Shown piece after piece: positions 34,108-42,120 of a DNA stretch of 64,000 nucleotides. The notes under the pieces were generated by a model, which made no database searches, had not been told where the DNA came from, and worked only from the letters and a program-made list of their open reading frames with translations. Made by a program: the position numbers and the translations under genes. The stretch is taken from positions 434,001 to 498,000 of the forward strand of contig OZ252227.1 of the NCBI GenBank assembly GCA_965249175.1, given 5' to 3'. How positions within the stretch are numbered: position 1 is the first letter of the stretch; each line of letters begins with the position of its first letter. The DNA is from CAZYFH01 sp965249175 (GTDB lineage: Bacteria; Acidobacteriota; Vicinamibacteria; Vicinamibacterales; UBA8438).

Positions 34108-34611
34108 TTACGCCTGTTGGGACTCGACCTGTTTGAGCGCGTCGTCGATGAGCGCTTCGTTGTCGGCCTTGGTGAGATTGCGGCGGATGAGCTTCGACGC
34201 GATCATGAGCGATACGTCGACCGCCTCCTGTCGGACCTGCGCCAGCGCTCGGTCGGTCTCCAGCTGAATCTGCCGCTCGGCATTCGTGATGATCGACTGT
34301 GCCTCGGCCTGGGCTTTCTGCCGGAGCTCCTCGCGCAGCCTTGCGGCGTCGGCCCGAGTGTCCGAGATGATGCTGTCGGCCTGGACGCGCGCCTTGTTGA
34401 CGATCGCCTCGGACTCCAGCTGGACCTCCGCGAGCTCCTTTGTCGCCTGCTCGGCGTCGTCGATCGCCTTGCGAATGGTCTCCTGCCGCGCATCAAGCAT
34501 CTTGAGCAGCGGGCCCCACGCGAACTTCCACAGCAGCCCGAACAGGACGAGAAAGGTTAGCAGGGTCCAGATGAACAGCCCTGGGTCGAGCTGCACCAAG
34601 GGGTTATCCAT
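34108..34611 (-). CDS. atpF: ATP synthase F0 subunit b
   Basis: Peripheral-stalk subunit of 167 aa: one N-terminal membrane helix (LFIWTLLTFLVLFGLLWKF), then a long charged coiled coil (KMLDARQETIRKAIDDAEQA onward). It is the last gene of an F0-only operon; no delta, alpha, gamma, beta or epsilon gene follows before the convergent nuoN. The Pro between helix and coil and the sequence KMLDAR are typical. Confidence 0.95.
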   Translation of the reverse strand: MDNPLVQLDPGLFIWTLLTFLVLFGLLWKFAWGPLLKMLDARQETIRKAIDDAEQATKELAEVQLESEAIVNKARVQADSIISDTRADAARLREELRQKAQAEAQSIITNAERQIQLETDRALAQVRQEAVDVSLMIASKLIRRNLTKADNEALIDDALKQVESQQA

Positions 34612-34655
34612 GCGTCATCCCCCTTCCCCGGAGGAACACGAACACATCGCGTTCC

Positions 34656-34880
34656 TTAGGTGGTCAACACGACGACGAGGACCACGACCTCGCCGATGAT
34701 CGCCACGCCCTCGAGCAGGAACAACGGCAGGTTGACGGCGCCCGAGATCTCGGCCACGGCGCTCGGTTGCCGGGCAATCCCCTCCGCCGCCGCCGCGGCG
34801 AGGCGGCCGATACCGAGGCCCGCGCCAATGACGATCAATCCGAGACCGATACCCGCGCCGAAATAATTCAGCCCTTCCAT
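34656..34880 (-). CDS. atpE: ATP synthase F0 subunit c
   Basis: Rotor-ring proteolipid of 74 aa with two helices. The ion-binding Glu is E57 in PLFLLEGVAII, and the polar loop is ARQPSAVAEI. The Gly-rich first helix (GAGIGLGLIVIGAGLGIG) packs the ring. No Gln/Ser/Thr set characteristic of Na+-binding rings is evident, so H+ coupling is more likely. Between atpB and atpF. Confidence 0.96.
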   Translation of the reverse strand: MEGLNYFGAGIGLGLIVIGAGLGIGRLAAAAAEGIARQPSAVAEISGAVNLPLFLLEGVAIIGEVVVLVVVLTT

Positions 34881-34899
34881 TCCGTCACCCTCCGTTTGC

Positions 34900-35832
34900 C
34901 TAGTGATGCACGTTGATAGCCATCCCGATAAAGGTGGCCGTCAGCAGCGTGAATACGTATGCCTGCACACCCACGACGATGATCTCGAGCGCCGAGATCC
35001 CGACCGCCAGCGGGATGGACACCGCCAGCCCGACGCCGATGCCGGCGGCCGCGCTCTCGAACAGCTCATTGAAAATGAAGACGAACGACAGGACCGCCAG
35101 GATCGCGATATGTCCGGCCGTCATGTTGGCGGCCAGCCGCATCGTCAGGGCGAACGGCTTGACGAACATGCCCAGCACTTCGATTGGTATCAACAGGATG
35201 TAGATGGCCGAAGGGAGCCCGTGCGGCACGAGGTTTTTCCAGTGCTGCACGAAACCATGGGCCTTCGAACCTGCGATGATGATCGCGACGAACGTGATGG
35301 TGGCGAGGGCCGCCGTCACATTGAAATTCGCCGTGATGGTCGTGCCGCCGTGCAGCACCTGCTTGAGAAACGACTCCTCGCCCGTGTGCAGCAGCGTGTG
35401 ATCCACGAGACCGAACACCTCGAAGAACGGGATCAGCCCGACGGCGTTGCTGACGAGGATGAAGCAGCCTAGAGTCAACACGAGCGGCGCCCAGCCGGCG
35501 ACGTACTTCGCGCCAACGTTGGGTCGGACGATCCCGTCCGTGATGAACTCGACCACCGCCTCGAGGGCCTTCATGAAGCCGGTAGGGATCGGCCGCTCCT
35601 GTCGCAGGTAGCGGCGCACGGTCAGCGTGACGACGAAGAACATGACCGCGGACACGACCCACAGCATGAACACGTGCTTCGTCACGGAGAAGTCGATCCC
35701 GAAGACGTGCGGCAGATGAATCAGCGGATGGTCGATCGGGCTGTTCGCCACGTGCTCGATGATCACTTCGCCGGCGTTGAAGCCTTCATCGGCGTGGTCG
35801 GCGCCCGTTGCGGCGTGCTCGGGTTGGGACAT
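34900..35832 (-). CDS. atpB: ATP synthase F0 subunit a
   Basis: Stator membrane subunit of 310 aa holding the two half-channels. The essential Arg is in VKPFALTMRLAANMTAGH, with later helix residues in GVQAYVFTLLTATFIGMAI. The N-terminus is longer than usual and hydrophilic (about 75 residues, with HxH-rich DHPLIHLPHVFG). It overlaps nothing and follows the AtpI-like gene by 5 bp. Confidence 0.95.
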   Translation of the reverse strand: MSQPEHAATGADHADEGFNAGEVIIEHVANSPIDHPLIHLPHVFGIDFSVTKHVFMLWVVSAVMFFVVTLTVRRYLRQERPIPTGFMKALEAVVEFITDGIVRPNVGAKYVAGWAPLVLTLGCFILVSNAVGLIPFFEVFGLVDHTLLHTGEESFLKQVLHGGTTITANFNVTAALATITFVAIIIAGSKAHGFVQHWKNLVPHGLPSAIYILLIPIEVLGMFVKPFALTMRLAANMTAGHIAILAVLSFVFIFNELFESAAAGIGVGLAVSIPLAVGISALEIIVVGVQAYVFTLLTATFIGMAINVHH

Positions 35833-35837
35833 CGGAC

Positions 35838-36203
35838 TCAGCTCGACGGCGTCGCGGCTACCAGCCGTCGCAGTTGCGCCGCCTCCAGCACGTGCAGCGC
35901 CACGAAATAGACCATGAAGCTCGAGATGAACGGCACCGTGTCCAGCGCCAGCACGCGGAGACCAACCGTCACATACGCCCCAAACAGCAGGAGCTTCAAC
36001 GCGAACGCTCGGATCATCGCGCTGGTCAGACGCGCCGGGTCACGGTGAAACGTCCGTTCGACGAACGCACACGACACGACCGCGATCGCGAGTGGCGCGA
36101 TCATGCCCAGGAGGACTTCACGCCCGGCCTGCGGTACTACCCAGGTCGCGACGACGAGTGCCGAGACGAAGCTGCCAGCCGTCATGTACCCCGCGGTGCG
36201 CAT
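35838..36203 (-). CDS. atpI: AtpI-like membrane protein of the F0 operon
   Basis: A 121-aa protein with four hydrophobic segments (AGSFVSALVVATWVV, LGMIAPLAIAVVSCAF, ALKLLLFGAYVTVGLRV, FISSFMVYFVALHVLEAAQL). Position and topology match the AtpI assembly factor that helps build the c-ring, although sequence identity of this family is always low. ATG at 36203 is 4 bp after the AtpZ stop; an open frame further upstream is a shadow of atpZ. Confidence 0.72.
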   Translation of the reverse strand: MRTAGYMTAGSFVSALVVATWVVPQAGREVLLGMIAPLAIAVVSCAFVERTFHRDPARLTSAMIRAFALKLLLFGAYVTVGLRVLALDTVPFISSFMVYFVALHVLEAAQLRRLVAATPSS

Positions 36204-36207
36204 CTGC

Positions 36208-36456
36208 TTACGGCTTCCAGACGATCTTCGCCAACGCGTAGAACCCGACGACGATCCCCAGGAGCAAACCACCCAACAAGAACCAGTGCGCCGTCGCCTG
36301 CCACAGCCAGCGGTCGACCAGATGTCCACCCCCGCCAAACAGCAGGATGGCGCCGATCAACGAGTAACTGGCCGTTGCTGCCGGTCCTGCTCTGCGAATA
36401 TTGTCTTGCAGCTGCTGCAGGGAACGCGCCAGCACCGGGTCACGCTCATCGGGCAT
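36208..36456 (-). CDS. atpZ: AtpZ/AtpI small membrane subunit
   Basis: An 82-aa protein with a short hydrophilic N-terminus and two helices: ATASYSLIGAILLFGGGGHL and WFLLGGLLLGIVVGFYALAK. The pattern of a glycine-rich first helix followed by DRWL and a second helix fits the AtpZ family (F0F1-ATPase subunit, proposed Ca2+/Mg2+ transporter) found as the first gene of atp operons. The ATG at 36456 is divergent from the EamA transporter 111 bp away. Confidence 0.8.
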   Translation of the reverse strand: MPDERDPVLARSLQQLQDNIRRAGPAATASYSLIGAILLFGGGGHLVDRWLWQATAHWFLLGGLLLGIVVGFYALAKIVWKP

Positions 36457-36567
36457 GCGAACCCTCGCCGGTGGCGCGTGTTCGGGTCGGCCCCCCCTCC
36501 CGAAAGGGATGGGACACACGACCGTCTCCCGAGGCGATTCGAACAGCCAATAATAGCAAACGCGTTG

Positions 36568-37485
36568 ATGATGAGGCAACGGCGCACAGATGCATGGACT
36601 CTTCGGCTGACGCCGATCGACGCGTTGCTCCTGCTGCTCGTCGTGATCTGGGGCACCAATTTTTCTGTCATCAAGGTGTCGATCGCCGAGATCCCGCCAC
36701 TCGGCTTCAACGTGCTCCGGCTCGTGGTCGCGACCGCAGCCCTGCTCGTCGCCCTCGGTCTCGCGGGCGCCGGCGCGCCGGCGCGTCGAGAGTGGCGGCC
36801 GCTCCTCGCGCTCGGCCTCGGGCTGGCCTGCTATCAGCTCAGCTTCGTCACCGGACTCGCGCGCACCACCGCGACCAACGGCGCGGTGATCCTCGGCTGC
36901 ATGCCGGTGGCGGTGCTGCTCCTCAACGCCGTCAGCCGGCAGCGCGAGCACGTCAACAGGCTCCAGTGGGCGGGGGTCGCTCTCGCGTTCGTCGGCGTCT
37001 ATCTGGTCGTCGGCGCGGGCGCTGGCGCCAACTGGGCCACCGTCGATGGCGACCTGATTATCGTGATCTCGCTCTGGTGCTGGGCGTGGTACACGGTCGG
37101 GTCACGCGGGATCCTCACGCGCTGCTCCCCGCTGCAGGTGACCACCTCCGCGATGGTCGTCTGCACGGTCATCCTCCTTCCAACCGGTATCCCGGACCTC
37201 GTCCGGCTCGACTGGTCGCGCGTGAACGGGTGGGCCTGGGTCGCGACCGTGATGTCAGGGGTGCTGGCGCTCTCTGTGTCTCATATCATTTGGTACACCG
37301 GTGTACAGAAACTCGGCAGCGCGCGCACATCGATCTACTCCAATCTGGTGCCGGTCGCCGCCATGATCGTTGCCGCGTTCTGGCTGCGGGAGCCGATCGG
37401 CTTGATGAAGGTAAGTGGCGCGGCGCTCGTCCTGAGCGGCCTCCTGCTGGCCCGCGTCGAGCGAACCGTTGTGGCCAGCGCGTGA
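36568..37485 (+). CDS. EamA/DMT-family transporter
   Basis: Drug/metabolite transporter of 305 aa with ten helices in two EamA repeats: LLLLLVVIWGTNFSVIK at the first helix and ALSVSHIIWYTGVQKLGSAR, then NLVPVAAMIVAAFWLREPIG in the second repeat. Substrate unknown (amino acid or metabolite export is common). ATG-ATG at 36568/36571. The longer open frame reaching back to 36103 is opposite the atp genes and is rejected. Followed by a PhzF-like gene after 30 bp, perhaps an operon. Confidence 0.9.
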   Translation: MMRQRRTDAWTLRLTPIDALLLLLVVIWGTNFSVIKVSIAEIPPLGFNVLRLVVATAALLVALGLAGAGAPARREWRPLLALGLGLACYQLSFVTGLARTTATNGAVILGCMPVAVLLLNAVSRQREHVNRLQWAGVALAFVGVYLVVGAGAGANWATVDGDLIIVISLWCWAWYTVGSRGILTRCSPLQVTTSAMVVCTVILLPTGIPDLVRLDWSRVNGWAWVATVMSGVLALSVSHIIWYTGVQKLGSARTSIYSNLVPVAAMIVAAFWLREPIGLMKVSGAALVLSGLLLARVERTVVASA

Positions 37486-37515
37486 TGGGGCCCGCGTGAA
37501 CGAGGAGACCAGTCA

Positions 37516-38313
37516 ATGCGCGTGAGGATTACCCAGGTCGATGCTTTCACCGACGAGCCGTTCGCCGGCAATCCGGCTGCCGTGTGTGTCCTTCCGGAGC
37601 CGGCCGATGAGACCTGGATGCAGCAGCTGGCCAGCGAGATGAATCTGTCCGAAACCGCGTTCCTGACCAGGCTGTCGGCCGGCCGGTTCGCCCTCCGGTG
37701 GTTCACACCGGCTGTTGAGGTCGACCTTTGCGGCCACGCGACGCTGGCGAGCGCGCATGTCTTGTGGGAGGAGGGACAGGCCGAACCCGACACGGCCCTT
37801 CGCTTCGAGACGAGATCTGGCGTGCTGGGAGCGGAGCGCCACAACGACTGGATTGCGCTCGATTTCCCCGCCGAGCCCGAGGCGGCTGTCTCACCGCCGC
37901 CAGGTCTGCTGGAGGCGCTCGGCGTCGAGGCGCGCTACGTGGGCCGGAATCGGTTCGACTATCTCGTCGAGGTCGACTCCGAAGCCACGCTGCGCGCGGT
38001 GGCCCCCGACTTCGCCAGATTGCGGGCGGTCGACGTCCGAGGGGCCATCGTGACGAGTCTGGCCGACACCGACGGGTTCGACTTCGTCTCGCGCTTCTTC
38101 GCTCCCGCGGCGGGAATCGATGAGGACCCGGTCACCGGGTCGGCCCATTGCTGCCTCGGACCGTTCTGGCAGCGTCGCCTCGGACGAGACGAGTTCACCG
38201 CCTACCAGGCGTCACGCCGCGGTGGAGTGGTGCGCGTGGGACTTACGGACGACCGCGTTCGGCTCGGTGGCCAGGCCGTCACGGTCTTTCGGGCCGAGCT
38301 CACCAGACCGTGA
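37516..38313 (+). CDS. PhzF-family epimerase/isomerase
   Basis: Diaminopimelate-epimerase-fold enzyme of 265 aa. Family motifs: QVDAFTDEPFAGNPAAVC, the catalytic Glu46 in MNLSETAFL, RWFTPAVEVDLCGHATLASA, and the anion-binding IDEDPVTGSAHCCLGPFW. No phenazine genes are nearby, so it is one of the many PhzF paralogues of unknown substrate. Its end overlaps the convergent propeller gene by 14 bp. Confidence 0.9.
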   Translation: MRVRITQVDAFTDEPFAGNPAAVCVLPEPADETWMQQLASEMNLSETAFLTRLSAGRFALRWFTPAVEVDLCGHATLASAHVLWEEGQAEPDTALRFETRSGVLGAERHNDWIALDFPAEPEAAVSPPPGLLEALGVEARYVGRNRFDYLVEVDSEATLRAVAPDFARLRAVDVRGAIVTSLADTDGFDFVSRFFAPAAGIDEDPVTGSAHCCLGPFWQRRLGRDEFTAYQASRRGGVVRVGLTDDRVRLGGQAVTVFRAELTRP

Positions 38314-39325
38314 ACTCGTAACAGCCCGGGGTGACGAGCAGACGCGTGGCGTCGGGGAAGGACAGGCTCGACGCCTGGAGGGGTCCGGCGCCCCGGAGAC
38401 GGACCGTCCTGATCTTCTCGCCGCTGGCGTCGTAGACGTAGACGAATGGCACCGCGAGCGCGACCCACAGGTTGCCGCGACGATCGAGCGCGGCGGTGGT
38501 CACATTCGGCGGAATGAACGGTAGCGTCTGCCCGTCGCCTACCGCTCGGCTCGGCCAGGTCGTGGGCAAGCCGTTGATGGTCGCGTCGAGCTCGGGGCCT
38601 TCGATATGGCGCTCGAACACCAGCTCGCCTCGGGCGTCGTACTTCCGGATGACCGGGGCGCCCGTCTGAAACACGAAGTAGAAGCCGCCGTCCGGAACGG
38701 CGAGCGGGATCCCGCTGTTTAGCGCCAGGTGCACGTCGCGGTCGACCTCGTGACCCGTGCGTCTAAAGATGCCAAAGGTGTGAAACGGTTGGCCCCGCAG
38801 GCTGAACCGTGTCATCAGCCCGCCGAGCTCGGGCTGGTTCATGATGATCTCGCGTCCGGTGAAGTGCAGCGTGCCGACGCCGCTCAATACCGTGTTGTTC
38901 AGGATGACCCGGGGCGACGCTCGGCCCGGCAGCGCGAATCCACCGACCCGCATGCCATCGGTGTCGAAGATCTGCACACGCTCCCGTCCCTCGGGGGCAT
39001 CGGCGACAACGAAGTGCGGAGAGGGGCCCGGCCCGAGGTCGAACGAGCTGCCACCGAGGATGCGGCCTGACTCGGGACCGATGTCGACCAGGGTGGTGGT
39101 CTCGCCGGCGCCCGAATCGACGCGATGAACGCGGTGGCCACGCCGGTCGAAGACGAAATACCGACCATCGGGCGCTTGCTGGAATGCAGCTGGCTGGCGG
39201 AACTGGCCGACGACGTCTGGCGGGAGACCGCCCGTCGCCTGCAGCACGTCAACATGGTTCGACGCACGCGGTGCGACGACGACCGCCCCGATGAGCCCGA
39301 TGAGGATGACCAGGAGGAGCACCAT
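38300..39325 (-). CDS. Membrane-anchored beta-propeller protein of unknown function
   Basis: A 341-aa protein: N-terminal hydrophobic anchor (MVLLLVILIGLIGAVVVA) followed by repeats with a strand pattern like NHL or 6-bladed propellers (APDGRYFVFDRRGHRVHRVD, ERVQIFDTDGMRVGGF, VIRKYDARGELVFERHI, VPFVYVYDASGEKIRTVRL). Probably faces the periplasm. ATG at 39325 is chosen to begin at the anchor; the frame extends upstream to 39439, the 3' end of the E1 gene. The E1 gene lies upstream on the same strand. No catalytic motif recognised. Confidence 0.65.
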   Translation of the reverse strand: MVLLLVILIGLIGAVVVAPRASNHVDVLQATGGLPPDVVGQFRQPAAFQQAPDGRYFVFDRRGHRVHRVDSGAGETTTLVDIGPESGRILGGSSFDLGPGPSPHFVVADAPEGRERVQIFDTDGMRVGGFALPGRASPRVILNNTVLSGVGTLHFTGREIIMNQPELGGLMTRFSLRGQPFHTFGIFRRTGHEVDRDVHLALNSGIPLAVPDGGFYFVFQTGAPVIRKYDARGELVFERHIEGPELDATINGLPTTWPSRAVGDGQTLPFIPPNVTTAALDRRGNLWVALAVPFVYVYDASGEKIRTVRLRGAGPLQASSLSFPDATRLLVTPGCYEFTVW

Positions 39326-39438
39326 ACGCGGCGCGGGTCGAACGCCTCGCGGGGACGGGAGGCGGCGGCACACCGACCGAACGCAGCGGTCCGGCTCAGG
39401 GGGCAAAGGTGAAGGCTCGGACTCCGCGAGACACGACA

Positions 39439-41583
39439 CTAGTATCGGGCGATGTCTCGGATGGCCTGCAGGACATCGGCCGCTTGCGGCAGGATGGCGG
39501 CCTCGAGGACCGGGCTATACGCGACGGGGCAGTCGAGCGCCGCGACGCGCTTGACCGGCGCGTCGAGGTGGTCGAACAGCTCGTCCGCGATCCGAGCCGA
39601 GATCTCGGCCCCGAATCCACAGGTCAGCTGATCCTCGTGCGCGATGATCACCCGATTGGTGGCCGCGACGGCCCGTGTGATGCCATCCCAGTCGTACGGG
39701 GCGATGGTGCGCAGGTCGACGACCATGACGTCGATGCCCGCCTCGCGCGCCTGCTCCGCCGCCAGAAGCGACCGCTGGACGAGCGCACCCCACGTCAGGA
39801 CCGTGACGTCCGTTCCGGTGCGTCGGACAACCGCTCGACCGAAGGGGAGGGTGTAGTCGGCACCGGGGTAGGCGTCCTTGCTGTAAATCTGGCGATACAA
39901 GTGCTTGTGCTCGAGGAAGAGCACGGGATCGTCGCATCGAATCGCGGTCCGCAGCAGGCCCGCGGCATCGCTGGCGCTGGACGGAAAGACGACGCGGAGA
40001 CCTGGGCAGTGGGCGAAGATGCTCTCGCCCGACTGGCTGTGATACAGCGCGCCGCCGCGGACATATCCGCCGATCGGTACACGGATCACGACAGGGCACG
40101 AAAACGCGTTGTTGGAGCGATACCGGAGCATCGTGAGCTCGTCACGGATCTGCATCATCGCGGGCCAGATGTAGTCGAAGAACTGGATCTCGACCACCGG
40201 TTTCAGACCGCGCAACGCCATCCCGATGGCGCGACCCACGATGTTGGCCTCGGCCAGCGGCGAATTGAAGACACGGTCGCGCCCGAAGGCGCGCTGCAGT
40301 CCCAGCGTGGCCTTGAACACGCCGCCCTTGCCGGTGACCTCCGTGAGCAGCTCCGCGCGACTCACGTCGGCCACGTCCTCGCCGAAGACGATGATCCGCG
40401 CGTCGCGCGCCATCTCGTCCTTGAGGGTGCGGTTGATCGCGTTCACCATGGTGTCCGGACTGCCCTCGGGCGCAGGGGACTGTTCGAACGCTGATGACGT
40501 GGGGTCCACCGTCGGCGAGTAGACGTACAACGCGGCGCTCGCTGCATCAGGCTTCGGGGACGCAACGGCGAGGTCGACCGCGTCCTCGACCTCGCGGTCG
40601 ACCTCGGTGGCGATCGCGGACAACTCCATGCCAGATGCGAGTCGACCTGTCTTCAGAAACTCGGCGAACTGCGGCAGCGGGTCGCGCGCCGCCTCGGCGT
40701 CGCGCTCGGCCGCGCTCTTGTAGTGGCGCTCGTCGTCGGACATCGAGTGCGAATACGGCCGCGTGACATGCGCGCGCACGAGCACCGGACCGGAGCGCGC
40801 GCGGGCGTGTGCCACCGCCTCGGTCATCGCCCTGAAGCTCGCCATACCGTCGGTGCCGTCCACGCGGAGGACCTTCAAACCCGGGAAAGATTCGACGAGC
40901 GCAGCAATGTCGCCGCCCGGCGTTTGGACCTCCACCGGGACAGAGATCGCGTAGCCGTTGTCCTCCACGAGATAGATCACCGGCAGGCGCCGGTTGCAGG
41001 CGGTGTTGAGCGACTCCCAGAACTCGCCTTCGCTGGTCTGCCCGTCTCCGAGGGTGACGAGGACGACTTCGTCCGGATGAGCGGGCGCGGTGGGCGCCAG
41101 CTCCGGTATGCGCTGGTAGATCTCGCCGGCTTCGGCGGCCCCGACCGCGTGGAGACACTGGGTCGTGCAGCAGCTCGATGGCGAGACGATGTGGAGTCGC
41201 GGTGAGCTCCAGTGGGTCGGCATTTGCCGACCGCCGGAATTCGGGTCGTCCCTCGACCCCACCGCGTTCAGCAGCATGTCGGCCGCCGTGATGCCGAGCG
41301 CCAGGCAGAGCGCCCGGTCGCGATAGTACGGAAATACCCAGTCGTAGCCCGGGCGTAGCGTCAGCCCGGCCGCGACCTGAATCGCCTCGTGGCCGGCGCC
41401 GCTAATCTGGAAGTAGCTGAGACTCTGGTTCTTGAGCTGCAGCTCCTTGTCGTCGAGCCGCCGCGCCAGCAGCATCGTTCGATAGAAGGCGTGCAACTGC
41501 TCGCGCGAGAGGCCTTCCGTTCGCGAGCTGACATCGGACGGCGAACGGGGAGGCGCCGCGTTGGTAGCCGTCGACGTCTTCAT
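39439..41583 (-). CDS. Alpha/beta-fused 2-oxoacid (branched-chain type) dehydrogenase E1
   Basis: Thiamine-diphosphate E1 component with both chains in one 714-aa polypeptide. Residues about 25-370 are the alpha part (SYFQISGAGHEAIQVAAGL; ThDP motif GDG at 179-181 to EDNGYAIS at 207-214). Residues about 378-714 are the beta part (IIVFGEDVADVSRAELLTEV, FNSPLAEANIVGRAIGMAL, IEIQFFDYIWPA-like VEIQFFDYIWPA). It resembles 2-oxoisovalerate dehydrogenase more than pyruvate dehydrogenase E1. No E2 or E3 gene is adjacent. ATG at 41583 follows a possible promoter; the frame upstream of it runs into the intergenic region. Confidence 0.9.
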   Translation of the reverse strand: MKTSTATNAAPPRSPSDVSSRTEGLSREQLHAFYRTMLLARRLDDKELQLKNQSLSYFQISGAGHEAIQVAAGLTLRPGYDWVFPYYRDRALCLALGITAADMLLNAVGSRDDPNSGGRQMPTHWSSPRLHIVSPSSCCTTQCLHAVGAAEAGEIYQRIPELAPTAPAHPDEVVLVTLGDGQTSEGEFWESLNTACNRRLPVIYLVEDNGYAISVPVEVQTPGGDIAALVESFPGLKVLRVDGTDGMASFRAMTEAVAHARARSGPVLVRAHVTRPYSHSMSDDERHYKSAAERDAEAARDPLPQFAEFLKTGRLASGMELSAIATEVDREVEDAVDLAVASPKPDAASAALYVYSPTVDPTSSAFEQSPAPEGSPDTMVNAINRTLKDEMARDARIIVFGEDVADVSRAELLTEVTGKGGVFKATLGLQRAFGRDRVFNSPLAEANIVGRAIGMALRGLKPVVEIQFFDYIWPAMMQIRDELTMLRYRSNNAFSCPVVIRVPIGGYVRGGALYHSQSGESIFAHCPGLRVVFPSSASDAAGLLRTAIRCDDPVLFLEHKHLYRQIYSKDAYPGADYTLPFGRAVVRRTGTDVTVLTWGALVQRSLLAAEQAREAGIDVMVVDLRTIAPYDWDGITRAVAATNRVIIAHEDQLTCGFGAEISARIADELFDHLDAPVKRVAALDCPVAYSPVLEAAILPQAADVLQAIRDIARY

Positions 41584-41655
41584 GCTGCAGAATCCTTGGA
41601 TTGATCGAACGTCGTAGACCGTCGGCCCCGAGAAGTGGCACGCACGACGTCGCTG

Positions 41656-41682
41656 ATTATACCATGTGTGTTGCCGTGGCAA
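41656..41682 (-). promoter_or_regulatory. Candidate promoter of the E1 gene
   Basis: On the minus strand, TTGCCA (41677-41682), a 15-bp spacer, then perfect TATAAT (41656-41661), about 73 bp before the E1 ATG. The spacer is short, so this is tentative. Confidence 0.4.
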
Positions 41683-41763
41683 GGGCCGTCTGGAATCGCC
41701 GTAAGTGTAATAAAATCAATACGTAAGGTCACTCGACCCAACCCAGAAGAACAGGGGAAAGCG

Positions 41764-42120
41764 ATGCCGTCGAAGGCCGCGGTTCACCGGTGGGAGACGC
41801 TCGATCTCGAGAAGGTCACCGAGATGATTTCACGCAAGATCGTGACCGGCGAACGCCAGATGATGGCGCAGGTCTACTTGAAGCGTGGGGCCCAGGTGCC
41901 GATGCACCAGCACCCAAGCGAACAGATGACCTATGTGCTGCAGGGGCTGCTTCGCTGCCGCATCGGAGACGAGGAACTCGTGGTCGGTGAAGGCGAGGTG
42001 CTCCACATTCCGCCCGGTCGCCCGCATCAAGCCGAAGCGCTGGACGACACATTCGAGATCGACGTGTTCAGTCCAGCGCGGGAGGATTGGCTAGCAGCCC
42101 GTGGTGAAAGTCCCTATTAG
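41764..42120 (+). CDS. Cupin-domain protein, C-terminus rewritten by IS insertion
   Basis: Single-domain cupin of 118 aa. Motif 1 is MHQHPSEQMTYVLQG with metal-binding His/His/Glu, and motif 2 is HIPPGRPHQAEALDD. It ends FSPAREDWLAARGESPY. ATG at 41764 follows GGGGAAA. The last nine codons and the stop come from the left end of the IS at 42091. Joining the flanks across one CTAG restores REDWLVPGAGH-stop, so the original protein was only slightly different at its tail. The core is intact, so activity may remain. Substrate unknown. Confidence 0.85.
   Translation: MPSKAAVHRWETLDLEKVTEMISRKIVTGERQMMAQVYLKRGAQVPMHQHPSEQMTYVLQGLLRCRIGDEELVVGEGEVLHIPPGRPHQAEALDDTFEIDVFSPAREDWLAARGESPY

Noticed and set aside
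41701..41720. Promoter for the cupin gene (TAAAAT at 41711)
   Set aside because: No -35-like sequence at a suitable distance.
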